Counted from the stretch's first letter, positions 25,572 to 35,297 are shown. The stretch is 64,000 nucleotides of DNA from Pseudomonas sp. NFACC02 (GCF_900110765.1 NZ_FOEO01000001.1:124001-188000); one strand, 5' to 3'. The notes: a model not told the origin generated them from the letters alone. Numbers and translations: made by a program.

Positions 25572-25877
25572 CATGGTATGTAACAGCGGAATAGACAGCA
25601 GAAAGTGTGCCACAGAACCGACAAGAAGCAACTGCGCTGGAAAAATGCCCAATATCAATGAGCTAGCCGTAAAAATTCGGTTACCTGGTTGCGTTCATAG
25701 CCGGTGCCATTGCTACGGTTTCCTACCCGGTGTGTATCGAGGCCCCAAGGTTGTGCGCTGCGCGCTACAAATGTGCACCCTCGCGTATTTGACGGCCGCT
25801 CGTCGTGTTGACCGCACGTTGGTGGCGGCAAATAGGCCTAACCGTCAATCACCAAAAAGTCAGACAGGAGATGCACC
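25572..25877. other. Intergenic region without recognised gene
   Basis: Apart from the extra AGCGGAATA half-site near its left end, which belongs to the palindrome region, I see no gene, RNA or repeat here. It separates divergent transcription units. Confidence 0.4.
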
Positions 25878-26189
25878 ATGAGCACGCAGCACCGGTCACA
25901 TCTGCTAATGGCAGGGCTTTTTACGCTGGGTATCAGTGCACTCTTCGCTTCCAGTGCGATGTCCGCACAAACCGGAGGATCGGCGTTACCGCCCGGGGTC
26001 AACCCGTCTTCACCGGCAGGCGGCAACGGCGGTGACGCGCAAGGCTACGAGAAGAAGCCCGTTAACCCCGAACCAACAGGCAGTCATAAAAAGGCGACAG
26101 ACACGCCGTCGCCCGGCGAACACCCCAAACCGTCGACGACCGACCGCAGGCACTCGACGCAGAAGAAAGCGGCTACCGCGCCTGAATGA
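25878..26189 (+). CDS. Small secreted low-complexity protein
   Basis: This 103-residue protein of unknown function has an N-terminal signal peptide (HLLMAGLFTLGISALFASSA, cleavage near AMSA/QTGG). The mature ~75 residues are disordered, rich in Pro, Gly, Thr, Ser and Lys (ALPPGVNPSSPAGGNGGDAQ, then HPKPSTTDRRHSTQKKAA). The ribosome-binding site AGGAG is well placed. No cysteine or domain is visible. It is monocistronic and could be a periplasmic or envelope-associated peptide. I do not recognise it further. Confidence 0.65.
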   Translation: MSTQHRSHLLMAGLFTLGISALFASSAMSAQTGGSALPPGVNPSSPAGGNGGDAQGYEKKPVNPEPTGSHKKATDTPSPGEHPKPSTTDRRHSTQKKAATAPE

Positions 26190-26384
26190 ATCAAGGGGCA
26201 GGCGCGTAGGGCCGTGTGATGCACGGCACTGCTACGCTTTAAAGCATCGGCTGCACAGGCCGATTAAACAGGGAACGTTGGCACCGTTAATGCTTCTAAG
26301 GCATTTATGAAGCTTTTATGACAGCTACGTGACGATTCGCATCTCAGATGCATCTCACTGGCTGCGCGGTGGAGGGAATATTCG

Positions 26385-26753
26385 ATGAAAGAACGCGCCA
26401 CAGTCATCTGCCGACGGGACAACGAGATCCTGTATGTGCGCAAGCCGAAGGCACGCTGGAATCTGCCAGGGGGGAAGGTCGAGGCGGGAGAATCGCCTGC
26501 GCAAGCGGCAGTGCGGGAATTACGCGAAGAAACGGGGCTGATCCTGGAAGACTTGTCCTATGTCACGCGCTTTGAAGCGGCGACGGTGCTGCATCATGTG
26601 TTCGAAGTCTCCGTCAATTTTATCGTCACGCCCTCACCGAAAAACGAAATTGCCGATTGCAAATGGTTTACGGCCAAAGAACTGAGCGACGTGAAGGTCA
26701 ACCCTTCCGTCAAATCAATCGTGAAGGCGTTCCTGAACGATGCGATTGCGTGA
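26385..26753 (+). CDS. Nudix hydrolase
   Basis: This 122-residue Nudix protein hydrolyses a nucleoside-diphosphate-linked substrate. The Nudix box is intact: GGKVEAGESPAQAAVREL followed by REETGL, fitting GX5EX7REUXEEXGU. The N-terminal strand ATVICRRDNEILYVRKPKARWNLPGG is the typical lead-in. Specificity (MutT-like 8-oxo-dGTP or another substrate) cannot be told. It is a stand-alone gene; its start at 26385 has GGAGGGAA upstream. Confidence 0.92.
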   Translation: MKERATVICRRDNEILYVRKPKARWNLPGGKVEAGESPAQAAVRELREETGLILEDLSYVTRFEAATVLHHVFEVSVNFIVTPSPKNEIADCKWFTAKELSDVKVNPSVKSIVKAFLNDAIA

Positions 26754-27049
26754 AGCGGCTGTGCATTAAATCGGCGTGATGAAAAGGCCTTCGGCCTGAA
26801 TTCGTGGGGTCAGCCACCTCCCTCCCCGTATATCTGTCATCTCAGCTATGCGACAATGCGCGCCACTGTCCGGCATGAATCCCGCATCCAAGCTGCCCAG
26901 CGCCCTGAACAAGGTCGACGCTGAGGTGGTTTTTTTGCCTGCCGGCTTCACTGAAAGAGCGTGACAGGCGCACGTTCACCGGCCCATCCGCTGCCCTTGC
27001 GTGCCCGCGCGGCGCTCGGTCACTTCCAAGCTATTGAAAGGTAAGGTAA
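26754..27049. other. Intergenic region before ybiT
   Basis: No gene is supported. A small hairpin AGGCC-TTC-GGCCT near 26784 follows the Nudix gene. The ybiT promoter must be in this stretch but no clear -35/-10 pair stands out. Confidence 0.35.
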
Positions 27050-28636
27050 TTGATTTCCACAGCAAATATCACGATGCAGTTCGGCGCCAAACCGCTGTTC
27101 GAGAACGTTTCGGTCAAATTTAACAACGGCAATCGCTACGGCCTCATCGGCGCCAACGGCTGTGGCAAATCCACGTTCATGAAGATTCTGGGCGGTGACC
27201 TGGAGCCGTCTGGCGGCCAGGTCATGCTCGAGCCGAACGTGCGTCTGGGTAAATTGCGTCAGGATCAGTTCGCCTACGAAGAGTTCACCGTGATCGATAC
27301 CGTGATCATGGGCCACGAAGAACTGTGGAAAGTCAAAGCCGAGCGCGATCGCATCTATTCGCTGCCAGAAATGAGCGAAGAAGACGGCATGGCCGTGGCC
27401 GAGCTTGAAACCGAGTTCGCTGAGATGGATGGCTACACTGCAGAATCCCGCGCGGGTGAGCTGTTGCTGGGTCTGGGCATTCCATTGGAACAACACTTTG
27501 GTCCGATGACCGAAGTGGCGCCAGGCTGGAAACTTCGTGTGTTGCTTGCCCAAGCCTTGTTTTCCGATCCGGAAGTGCTGTTGCTCGACGAGCCGACCAA
27601 CCACCTGGACATCAACACAATTCGCTGGCTGGAAACCGTCCTCACGGCGCGTAACAGCACCATGATCATCATTTCCCACGACCGTCACTTTCTCAACAGC
27701 GTGTGCACCCACATGGCTGACCTGGATTACGGCGAGCTCCGCCTGTTCCCGGGCAACTATGACGAGTACATGACCGCCGCGACCCTGTCGCGTGAGCAAC
27801 TGCTGTCGGACAATGCCAAGAAGAAAGCCCAGATCGCCGAATTGCAGACGTTTGTCAGCCGTTTCTCGGCCAACGCCTCGAAAGCCAAGCAGGCCACTTC
27901 CCGCGCCAAGCAGATCGACAAAATCCAGCTGGCCGAAGTCAAACCGTCCAGCCGCGTCAGTCCGTTCATCCGCTTCGAGCAGACCAAAAAGCTGCACCGT
28001 CAGGCCGTGACGATCGAGCACATGTCCAAAGGCTTCGACGGCAAGACCCTGTTCAAGAACTTCAGCTTCACGGTTGAAGCCGGCGAGCGGGTGGCGATCA
28101 TCGGTCCGAACGGTATCGGCAAGACCACGCTGCTGCGCACGCTGATGGGCGAACTGACCCCGGATGCAGGTTCAGTGAAGTGGACAGAAAGCGCCGAACT
28201 GGGCTACTACGCTCAGGACCACGCCCATGACTTCGAAGACGATGTCAGCCTGTTCGACTGGATGGGCCAGTGGACGCAAGGCGAACAGATCATCCGGGGC
28301 ACCCTGGGCCGTATGCTGTTCTCCAACGACGAAATCCTTAAATCAGTGAAGGTCATTTCCGGTGGTGAGCAAGGCCGCATGCTGTTCGGCAAGCTGATCC
28401 TTCAGAAACCGAACGTCCTGGTCATGGACGAACCGACCAACCACCTGGACATGGAATCCATCGAAGCGCTGAACCTGGCGCTGGAAAACTACCCAGGCAC
28501 GCTGATCTTCGTCAGCCATGACCGCGAGTTCGTATCGTCGCTGGCCACGCGCATCATCGAGCTGAGCCCAAATGGCGTGACCGACTTCAGCGGCACCTAC
28601 GACGACTACCTGCGCAGTCAGGGCGTCGTGCTCTAA
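27050..28636 (+). CDS. ybiT: ABC-F family ATPase (YbiT-like)
   Basis: This 528-residue soluble protein has two ABC ATPase domains and no membrane segments, in the ABC-F family that acts on ribosomes. Domain 1 has Walker [10 protein letters not shown] and Walker [15 protein letters not shown]. The linker (~240-320, rich in Lys, Ala and Gln; [16 protein letters not shown]) is followed by domain 2 with Walker [10 protein letters not shown], signature ISGGEQGRM and Walker [13 protein letters not shown]. The start is TTG at 27050 with AAGGTAAGG upstream; there is no ATG in frame before the first conserved strand. It matches YbiT over its full length. A good terminator follows. Confidence 0.95.
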   Translation: MISTANITMQFGAKPLFENVSVKFNNGNRYGLIGANGCGKSTFMKILGGDLEPSGGQVMLEPNVRLGKLRQDQFAYEEFTVIDTVIMGHEELWKVKAERDRIYSLPEMSEEDGMAVAELETEFAEMDGYTAESRAGELLLGLGIPLEQHFGPMTEVAPGWKLRVLLAQALFSDPEVLLLDEPTNHLDINTIRWLETVLTARNSTMIIISHDRHFLNSVCTHMADLDYGELRLFPGNYDEYMTAATLSREQLLSDNAKKKAQIAELQTFVSRFSANASKAKQATSRAKQIDKIQLAEVKPSSRVSPFIRFEQTKKLHRQAVTIEHMSKGFDGKTLFKNFSFTVEAGERVAIIGPNGIGKTTLLRTLMGELTPDAGSVKWTESAELGYYAQDHAHDFEDDVSLFDWMGQWTQGEQIIRGTLGRMLFSNDEILKSVKVISGGEQGRMLFGKLILQKPNVLVMDEPTNHLDMESIEALNLALENYPGTLIFVSHDREFVSSLATRIIELSPNGVTDFSGTYDDYLRSQGVVL

Positions 28637-28657
28637 ACAGCTGCACGCTTGATCAGA

Positions 28658-28685
28658 AGCCCTGTCCTCGCGACGGGGCTTTTTT
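28658..28685 (+). terminator. Terminator after ybiT
   Basis: A 9-bp stem (AGCCCTGTC 28658-28666 with GACGGGGCT 28672-28680, one G-T pair) is followed by six Ts, 22 bp after the ybiT stop. Confidence 0.88.
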
Positions 28686-28841
28686 ATGGGTGAGCGATTT
28701 GCTGATCGGCAAATGCCCGTCATCCCACACTCATTCCGACAGCATCGCGAAGGCAAGACGAGGTTAAATCGTTAGCCTGCTTTCATTTGCGCGCATCCCG
28801 CGCCATGATGACGCACTCCCACCGCTCCAGCGAAGCGTCCC

Positions 28842-30056
28842 ATGTCTGCAGCCCTGCCGCCCACTACCCCCGCTCAGAACGCCAGCCCACTGGCGATCAC
28901 GCTGCAAATCGTCTCCATCGTTCTTTACACGTTCATCGCCTTCCTGTGCATCGGCTTGCCCATCGCCGTCATGCCGGGCTACGTGCATGACCAGCTCGGA
29001 TTCAGCGCGGTGGTGGCCGGTCTGGTGATTGGCTCGCAATACCTGGCGACCCTGCTCAGTCGCCCAATGGCCGGCAGAGTCTGCGACACCATCGGCACCA
29101 AACGGGCGATTGTGTATGGCCTTTCCGGTATTGCCGTAAGCGGCATGCTGACGCTGGTTGCAGTCTTGCTGGCGTCGTTTGCGCAGGTCAGTCTGATCAT
29201 CTTGGTGATCGCCCGATTGATCCTCGGCGGGTCTCAAGGGCTGATCGGGGTCGGCACCATCAGTTGGTGCATCGGACAAGTCGGGGCCGAGCATACGGCG
29301 AGGTCCATCTCCTGGAACGGCATCGCCTCCTACGGTGCGATTGCGATTGGCGCGCCATTGGGTGTGGTGATGGTGGATGCACTGGGCTTCGTCAGCCTGG
29401 GCCTGGTGCTTACCGCGCTGGCCGCTGGCGCGCTGCTGTTGATTCGCAACAAGCCGCCAGTGCCCGTCGTTCGAGGCGAGCGCATGGCGTTCTGGTCGGT
29501 GTTCGGCCGCGTGGCACCGTATGGTTTGAGCCTGACCCTGTCGTCGATCGGTTACGGCACCCTGACCACCTTCATCACCCTGTATTACGTGAACCGAGGC
29601 TGGGAAGGCGCTGCCTGGTGCCTGACGGTGTTCGGTATCTGCTTCATTGTTGCCCGATTGTTTTTCATCAACGCGATCAGCCGGTTTGGCGGCTTCAGCT
29701 CGGCCATTACCTGCATGTCCGTTGAAACCGTCGGGTTGCTGTTGTTGTGGCTTTCGCCGAACACCACCGTGGCGCTGATCGGCGCGGGACTTACCGGCTT
29801 TGGCCTGTCGCTGGTGTACCCGGCCATCGGTGTCGAGGCGATCAAACAGGTGCCCAACAGCAGTCGCGGTGCCGGGTTGGGTGCGTACGCGGTGTTTTTC
29901 GACCTGGCGTTGGCGATTGCCGGTCCGTTGATGGGAGCAATCGCGCTGGGCATGGGTTACGGCTGGATCTTCTTCTTCGCCGCCCTGCTGTCGATCCTCG
30001 CGCTAGCCTTGACGTTGCTGTTGTCTCGTCGTCCCACTGTAGATACCCGGGTGTAA
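28842..30056 (+). CDS. MFS transporter (YhhS/YfcJ-like)
   Basis: This 404-residue major facilitator has about 12 membrane segments. The loop 2-3 motif is present as SRPMAGRVCDTIGTKRAIVY. Other patches are ARLILGGSQGLIGVGTISW and NSSRGAGLGAYAVFFDLALA. These resemble the YhhS/YfcJ branch of E. coli MFS carriers. The substrate is unknown. It is a single gene on the plus strand; the EEP hydrolase gene follows by about 90 bp and may or may not be co-transcribed. Confidence 0.88.
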   Translation: MSAALPPTTPAQNASPLAITLQIVSIVLYTFIAFLCIGLPIAVMPGYVHDQLGFSAVVAGLVIGSQYLATLLSRPMAGRVCDTIGTKRAIVYGLSGIAVSGMLTLVAVLLASFAQVSLIILVIARLILGGSQGLIGVGTISWCIGQVGAEHTARSISWNGIASYGAIAIGAPLGVVMVDALGFVSLGLVLTALAAGALLLIRNKPPVPVVRGERMAFWSVFGRVAPYGLSLTLSSIGYGTLTTFITLYYVNRGWEGAAWCLTVFGICFIVARLFFINAISRFGGFSSAITCMSVETVGLLLLWLSPNTTVALIGAGLTGFGLSLVYPAIGVEAIKQVPNSSRGAGLGAYAVFFDLALAIAGPLMGAIALGMGYGWIFFFAALLSILALALTLLLSRRPTVDTRV

Positions 30057-30146
30057 TCACACCGGTCAGGCATCAGCGGAAAAAGCTGAACTGCCGGGCC
30101 GCAGCCGGGTCGGAACTGGCACATCCCCCGAAACAGGAACGTGCGC

Positions 30147-30941
30147 TTGAACCCCGACCCTGCAGGCCCTCGTGTTGTCCCTACGGCTGGCATGCGTGAT
30201 GTCCACCGACTTCGCGTGCTGACGGTCAATACGCACAAGGGCTTCACCGCGCTGAACCGACGTTTCATCCTCCCGGAACTGCGCGAGGCCGTGCGCAGTA
30301 CCGGGGCCGACCTGGTGTTTCTGCAAGAAGTGCTCGGCGGCCACGACCGGCACGCCACTCGGTTCCCGGATTGGCCCGTGACTTCGCAATACGAATTTCT
30401 CGCCGACAGCATGTGGAGCGATTTTGCTTACGGCCGCAATGCGGTGTACCCCGACGGGCATCACGGTAACGCCCTGCTCTCCAAATACCCGATCCTGCAT
30501 CACCGCAATCTGGACGTGTCGATCACCGGACCCGAGCGGCGCGGGCTGTTGCACTGCGTCCTGCAGGTCCCGGGGCATGACGAAGTGCATGCGATTTGCG
30601 TCCATCTGAGCCTGTTGGAAAGCCATCGGCAACTGCAGTTGGACCTGCTTTGCGCGCTGCTCGACTCGTTGCCGGAACACGCGCCCGTAGTCATCGCGGG
30701 CGACTTCAACGACTGGCAATTACACGGCAACAAGCGCCTGGCGCGTTGTGAATACCTGCACGAGGCCTTTGAGCGCAGTCATGGACGCCTCGCAAAGACG
30801 TACCCAGCGCGATTCCCGCTGCTGCGCCTTGATCGGGTCTACCTGCGCAACGCCACCAGTCACAACCCGAAAATTCTTGGCACCCGCCCGTGGACGCATT
30901 TGTCCGACCATTTGCCCTTGGCGGTCGAAGTGCACATGTGA
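30147..30941 (+). CDS. Endonuclease/exonuclease/phosphatase-family hydrolase
   Basis: This EEP-fold metal-dependent hydrolase has about 264 residues. Motifs are LRVLTVNTHKGF (N-terminal Asn), LVFLQEV (catalytic Glu for metal), GNALLSKYPI, VIAGDFNDW (Asp-Asn pair) and the terminal SDHLPL (catalytic Asp-His). The start is unclear: the TTG at 30147 has AGGA 8 nt upstream, GTG at 30141 is too close to it, and ATG at 30192 would trim the N-terminus before the domain. It has no signal peptide. Family members act on DNA, phospholipids or inositol phosphates, so the substrate is open. Confidence 0.85.
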   Translation: MNPDPAGPRVVPTAGMRDVHRLRVLTVNTHKGFTALNRRFILPELREAVRSTGADLVFLQEVLGGHDRHATRFPDWPVTSQYEFLADSMWSDFAYGRNAVYPDGHHGNALLSKYPILHHRNLDVSITGPERRGLLHCVLQVPGHDEVHAICVHLSLLESHRQLQLDLLCALLDSLPEHAPVVIAGDFNDWQLHGNKRLARCEYLHEAFERSHGRLAKTYPARFPLLRLDRVYLRNATSHNPKILGTRPWTHLSDHLPLAVEVHM

Positions 30942-30977
30942 ACCTGAGTGTTTAAATTAACGTCGCTGGCATCCAGC

Positions 30978-31661
30978 TCATTCGCCCAGTCGGTCTTGTA
31001 CCAATAACCGAGCCTGGCGTGTCATCTGATCGAGGTGCCGATCCCGCTGTTTTTCGGCATCGGTCATGGCCCGTTTCCCATGCTGTTTAAGCAGATACGC
31101 GTGGATCTGGCGCACTTCCACCGAGTTGTAGATGGGTGCTACATCCAGCACCGCAAGCAGACCTTCCGTCTGACGATTGCGCGTATTCATCAGGACTTGC
31201 GGGCCGCGCGCCGCCAAAACCTGAAAGCCCATGGCCTCGAAGTACGGCACCTTGGCGGCGAAGCATGCCAGCTCGGCATGAGGGTAGCGCTCGACCATCT
31301 GGTGCAGCATCGCTCGGGCGATTCCGCGTCGACGCTGGCTGGCCTGCACCGCCATATACGCCACCGCGCAGGCCTCAGGGTCGTCCTGAACCGGCAGGTA
31401 AAGCAGAAAACCAACGACCACGGAGGGGTCTTCGTCATCCAGAGCAACGATCAGCTCGACCGGGAAACCCCGGGAGCCATTCATCGCTTGCAGGTACTGA
31501 TGGACCTCGTGTCCGACCCCGTACTGATACAGCTGATACAGCGGGTTGCTCGCCACGATGCCGACCATGCTGATATCGGTCAGGTAATCGACCACCATCT
31601 GCATGATCTGACTCTGGATCGATTCGGGCGGTGTATGTTCAAGACGGGTAATGGTGTACAT
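30978..31661 (-). CDS. GNAT-family acetyltransferase
   Basis: This 227-residue acetyltransferase has the GNAT core at residues ~80-165. VVVGFLLYLPVQDDPEACAV, then YMAVQASQRRRGIARAMLHQ supply the acetyl-CoA-binding motif (Q/RRRGIA), and FAAKVPYFEAMGFQVL is the C-terminal motif. A charged helical tail of ~50 residues (LKQHGKRAMTDAEKQRDRHL, then DQMTRQARLL) extends beyond the fold. The start at 31661 was taken over longer upstream readings because it begins the conserved sequence (MYTITRLEHTPPE). The substrate is unknown. Confidence 0.85.
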   Translation of the reverse strand: MYTITRLEHTPPESIQSQIMQMVVDYLTDISMVGIVASNPLYQLYQYGVGHEVHQYLQAMNGSRGFPVELIVALDDEDPSVVVGFLLYLPVQDDPEACAVAYMAVQASQRRRGIARAMLHQMVERYPHAELACFAAKVPYFEAMGFQVLAARGPQVLMNTRNRQTEGLLAVLDVAPIYNSVEVRQIHAYLLKQHGKRAMTDAEKQRDRHLDQMTRQARLLVQDRLGE

Positions 31662-31889
31662 GAGAATCCTGACGCTGGGCAAAGGCTCCACGGCGACGAT
31701 CACGTGGAGGGACGAACCCGTGCATCATACCCGCTTCTGGAGCCATTCGACGGCGACCTGTTCACCCTCAAGCCTCTAACACACGGTTGGCAATGACGTC
31801 TTCGAGGACTGACCCCGCACGCCGCCGTCCCGTTTCCCCTTTCCCCTCCGGCAGCGGGCGCGGCGATGCAGGTGTTTGCCGAGCGAGGG

Positions 31890-33236
31890 TCAGTGCAACT
31901 CGACCCGCTCGAACCGCCCCGCCAGCACGCCGTACGCAAACACCCCCAGCAGCCCGTGCGCCGCCACGAACCACAGCGCGATGTTGAAAGACCCTGTGGT
32001 TGCCACGATGTAGCCGATCACTACGGGGGTGATGATCCCGGCAATGTTGCCGATGCCGTTGAACACACCGCCGCTCAGGCCGACCATGTTTTTGGGGGCG
32101 GTGTCCGAAAGCACTGCCCAGCCCACCGCAGCGAGGCCTTTGCCGAAGAAGGCGATGGCCATGAGCGCGATGACGATCCAGTTGGCGTCGACAAAGTTGG
32201 CCACCACCAGCACGGTCGACATCACCATCCCGATCAGGAACGGCGTCTTGCGTGCGACCGAAGGGTGCACGCCGCGACGAATCAGCATGTCCGAGAACAT
32301 CCCGCCCAGTACGCCGCCTGAAAAACCGCAGATCGCCGGAAGTGCGGCGACCCAGCCGGCTTCCATGATGGTCATGCCGCGGCCTTTGACCAGGTAAATC
32401 GGAAACCAGGTGATGAAGAAATACGTCAGCGCCGTGATGCAGTACTGCCCCAGATAAATGGCCCACAGCGTGCGACGGGTGAACAGTTGTTTAATCTCCC
32501 TGAAAGTCGCTTTGTTCTTCTGCTCCTTGCGATTGAGCTCCAGATCCACCAAGGCGCCGCCTTCGCGCATGTAGTCCAGCTCATTGCGACTCAGGCGCTT
32601 GTCGCTGTGCGGTTCGCGGTACAGCGCGAACCAGAACAGACTCAGCACCAGACCCAATCCGCCCATCCACAGAAACACATGCTCCCAACCCAGTGCGTGG
32701 GTCAGCCAGGCCATCAGCGGCGTAAACAGGACCACCGCCATGTACTGGGCTGAGTTGAACAACGCTGACGCGGTGCCGCGTTCACTGGTGGGGAACCAGC
32801 ACGACACGATGCGGTTGTTGGCAGGAAACGCGGGTGATTCAACCAGTCCCAACATGAAGCGCATGGCGAACAGGCTCATCGCGGCGGAGGCGCCCATCAG
32901 CCCAAACCAGCCGACAGTGCCCTGCGCCATGGTGAAGCAGGACCACAGCACCAGACTCCAGCCATACACCCGGCGTGCGCCAAAGCGATCGAGCAGCCAG
33001 CCGCCCGGAATCTGCCCAAGCGCATACGCCCAGGCGAAGGCGGAAAAGATCATCCCGAGCATCATCGGGTCCAGCCCGAGGTCCTTGACCACGCCGGTAC
33101 CGGCAATGGACATGGTTGCCCGGTCGGCGTAGTTGACCACGGTCACGATGAAGATCATTGAAAGAATCAGAAAACGGTGGCGACCGACTTTTGCTTGCGC
33201 TTCGGCGAAATCCGCAGGAAGGGATTTACTGAGCAT
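31890..33236 (-). CDS. MFS transporter, anion:cation symporter family (sugar acid type)
   Basis: This 448-residue carrier resembles the ACS group (GudP/GarP/ExuT-like hexuronate and aldarate carriers). Features are RFLILSMIFIVTVVNYADRA, IPGGWLLDRFGARRVYGWSL (loop 2-3 motif), ESPAFPANNRIVSCWFPTSE (the ACS signature region), and FNGIGNIAGIITPVVIGYIV. About 12 membrane segments are present. The start at 33236 (MLSKSL) fits; longer frames run into the divergent regulator region. A LysR gene is divergent 129 bp away and likely regulates it. The substrate is probably a sugar acid, an inference from the family. Confidence 0.9.
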   Translation of the reverse strand: MLSKSLPADFAEAQAKVGRHRFLILSMIFIVTVVNYADRATMSIAGTGVVKDLGLDPMMLGMIFSAFAWAYALGQIPGGWLLDRFGARRVYGWSLVLWSCFTMAQGTVGWFGLMGASAAMSLFAMRFMLGLVESPAFPANNRIVSCWFPTSERGTASALFNSAQYMAVVLFTPLMAWLTHALGWEHVFLWMGGLGLVLSLFWFALYREPHSDKRLSRNELDYMREGGALVDLELNRKEQKNKATFREIKQLFTRRTLWAIYLGQYCITALTYFFITWFPIYLVKGRGMTIMEAGWVAALPAICGFSGGVLGGMFSDMLIRRGVHPSVARKTPFLIGMVMSTVLVVANFVDANWIVIALMAIAFFGKGLAAVGWAVLSDTAPKNMVGLSGGVFNGIGNIAGIITPVVIGYIVATTGSFNIALWFVAAHGLLGVFAYGVLAGRFERVELH

Positions 33237-33317
33237 GGTGTGCCTCCCACCCGCTCTGGCGGGCATATTGTTTTTGTTGTCGTACAACTCTCGCGCCGAT
33301 GATAGGAGCACGCATCG

Positions 33318-33343
33318 ATTCAGGTCTAACATAGAGACTGAAT
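33318..33343. promoter_or_regulatory. Near-palindrome in LysR/MFS divergent region
   Basis: ATTCAGGTCT (33318-33327), 7-bp spacer, AGACTGAAT (33335-33343): an inverted repeat with one extra base in the left arm, 22 bp from the LysR start. The position fits a LysR autoregulatory/activation site for the divergent promoter pair. Confidence 0.5.
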
Positions 33344-33365
33344 GGATTGATGCGGATATTGAATC

Positions 33366-34244
33366 GTGGAATTGCACCAGTTGCGTTGTTTTGTCGCCGT
33401 CGCCGAAGAGCTGCATTTCGGACGGGCCGCCACCCGGATGCACATGACTCAACCGCCGTTGAGTCGACAGGTTCAACTGCTTGAACGCGGGTTGGGAATC
33501 CGGTTGCTGGAACGCAATAACCGCACGGTAAAACTGACGGCTGCCGGTCACGGGTTCTTGCGGGACGCGCGACACTTGCTGGCGTTCTCCGATCAGGCGG
33601 CCGATGGCGCTCGGCGTCTGGCACGTGGGGAAGCGGGCAACCTGACGCTGGGGTTCACGGCCGTCAGCGCCTACCAGATGATTCCGGCGTTACTGGCCCA
33701 CGCCGCCGAAGAACTGCCGGAACTGCAGTTCACGCTCAAGGAAATGGTGTCCGGTGCACAGCTCGAAGCGTTGGCCGCCCACCGCATCGATGTCGGATTT
33801 GTACGGCAAGTCAATGATCGCGACGCCCTCGACGCACAATTGATCAGTCGTGAACCCTTGCTGGTTGCGCTGCCGCAGCAGCACCCGCTTGCGCAAAAGG
33901 CCGCCATCGCTGTACGCGACCTCGATCAGCAACCGTTCGTGATGTATGCGCCCGATGAAGGTCGGTATTTCTACGACTGCATCGCTGGGTTATTCGCCAT
34001 GACCGGGGTCACCCCGCGTTACGTCTATCATCTGGGCCAGACCCACACCGTGGTCAGCATGGTCAAGGCGGGACTTGGGGTGGCCATCGTTCCCGCCTCC
34101 GCTACCCGGCTGCACAGCGAAAACCTGACGTTCCGTCCGCTCAGCGACGCTCAATTACATGCCGAGTTATACCGCGTGTCGCGGCGGGATAATGACAACC
34201 CGGCGTTGCCCGCATTCAACAGGCTGATTCAGGCGCTGATGTGA
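33366..34244 (+). CDS. LysR-family transcriptional regulator
   Basis: This 292-residue regulator has an N-terminal winged HTH (MELHQLRCFVAVAEELHFGR, then AATRMHMTQPPLSRQVQLLE) and a C-terminal periplasmic-binding-like effector domain (~90-290, with GNLTLGFTAVSAYQMIPALL). The start codon is GTG at 33366, where the family sequence starts exactly. It is divergent from the ACS-type MFS gene and so is the probable regulator of that carrier; the near-palindrome at 33318-33343 lies between. No enzyme gene for a sugar acid is adjacent, so the effector cannot be named. Confidence 0.92.
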   Translation: MELHQLRCFVAVAEELHFGRAATRMHMTQPPLSRQVQLLERGLGIRLLERNNRTVKLTAAGHGFLRDARHLLAFSDQAADGARRLARGEAGNLTLGFTAVSAYQMIPALLAHAAEELPELQFTLKEMVSGAQLEALAAHRIDVGFVRQVNDRDALDAQLISREPLLVALPQQHPLAQKAAIAVRDLDQQPFVMYAPDEGRYFYDCIAGLFAMTGVTPRYVYHLGQTHTVVSMVKAGLGVAIVPASATRLHSENLTFRPLSDAQLHAELYRVSRRDNDNPALPAFNRLIQALM

Positions 34245-34398
34245 TTCCATGCCCTGGCGGTGTACAGGCGCCATTTTCATCGCAACGATTGCAAAAAGCG
34301 GACACTCGATTGCAACCTCCATGGAATGTTTCGTTCAGACTATTTCGATACAGGCAAAATCGCGCATCATGGCCGCAATCAGTTCAAGGGAGATCTTC

Positions 34399-35253
34399 AT
34401 GCGCCTCACATCATTTTTTATGGGTCTCGCCGCCTTGTCATCGCTGGTGATGGTCACCGGCATCGCGCAGGCCAGTGAAGAAACGCAACTGGTGCAGTCG
34501 ATCAACGCCTTTCGCAGTCAGGCGCAGCCCTGCGCCAATGTGGTCTCTCAGGAACTCCCTCCCCTGACCGCCGACCCGCGCCTTAACCTGCCGCCCACCG
34601 GCAGCGTGGATCTGCAACAGGTGCTGGCCCGCGCGTCATACCCGATGGTGACCGTACAGGCGATCTCGTTGTCCGGGCCGCGTGACGCATCCTCGGCGAT
34701 GAAGGCCATTCAGGAAAGTTTTTGTCAGGTGGTGCTGGACCCACAGTTTGTCGATGTGGGAGTCAGCCGCAATGATCGTGACTGGCGAATCGTGCTGGCC
34801 CGGCCACTGCTGGCCGGGGGGCTGGGCAACTCTCAGGCCGAAGGGCAGAAAATACTCGGGCTGATCAATGCCGCCCGCAGCGTGCCGCATCAGTGTGGCG
34901 GTCAATCCTTCCCGGCAACTGCCCCGCTGGCCTGGAGTGATGCCCTGGCCACGGCTGCCGAAGGGCATGCGCGGTCCATGGCCAACAACAACTACTTCGA
35001 TCACAAAGGCCGCAACGGCGGTACGCCCGGTGACCGTGCGGAGCTGGCAGGTTATATCGGGCAGCAGATCGGCGAAAACATCGCCGCCGGGCAAGACAAC
35101 GCACGCAAGGTCGTGGAAGGCTGGCTCGCCAGCCCTGGACACTGCGCCAACATAATGAACCCGGACTTCCGCGACCTGGGCGCCGCCTACGCAACCGACC
35201 CCAAAAGCGACGCTGGCATTTACTGGACCGCGATGTTCGGGGTGAAACAGTAA
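34399..35253 (+). CDS. Secreted CAP (SCP/PR-1) domain protein
   Basis: This 284-residue exported protein has a signal peptide (MRLTSFFMGLAALSSLVMVT, cleavage near AQA/SEETQ). The C-terminal half (~155-284) is a clear CAP domain: ILGLINAARS, APLAWSDALATAAEGHARSM, NNYFDHKGRNGGTPGDRAEL, IGENIAAG, SPGHCANIMNPDFRDLGAAY. The N-terminal half begins in the same way (LVQSINAFRSQAQPC ... LPPLTADPRL) and may be a degenerate second CAP-like unit. Bacterial CAP proteins are extracytoplasmic; their activity is mostly unknown. The start at 34399 has AAGGGAG upstream. Confidence 0.88.
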   Translation: MRLTSFFMGLAALSSLVMVTGIAQASEETQLVQSINAFRSQAQPCANVVSQELPPLTADPRLNLPPTGSVDLQQVLARASYPMVTVQAISLSGPRDASSAMKAIQESFCQVVLDPQFVDVGVSRNDRDWRIVLARPLLAGGLGNSQAEGQKILGLINAARSVPHQCGGQSFPATAPLAWSDALATAAEGHARSMANNNYFDHKGRNGGTPGDRAELAGYIGQQIGENIAAGQDNARKVVEGWLASPGHCANIMNPDFRDLGAAYATDPKSDAGIYWTAMFGVKQ

Positions 35254-35297
35254 CCACCCCCTGCCATCTTGGAGCTGACGGTATTGAGTGACACACC

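Noticed and set aside
26766..26951. Short minus-strand reading frame between the Nudix gene and ybiT
   Set aside because: No ribosome-binding site, no similarity and a poor composition; probably chance.
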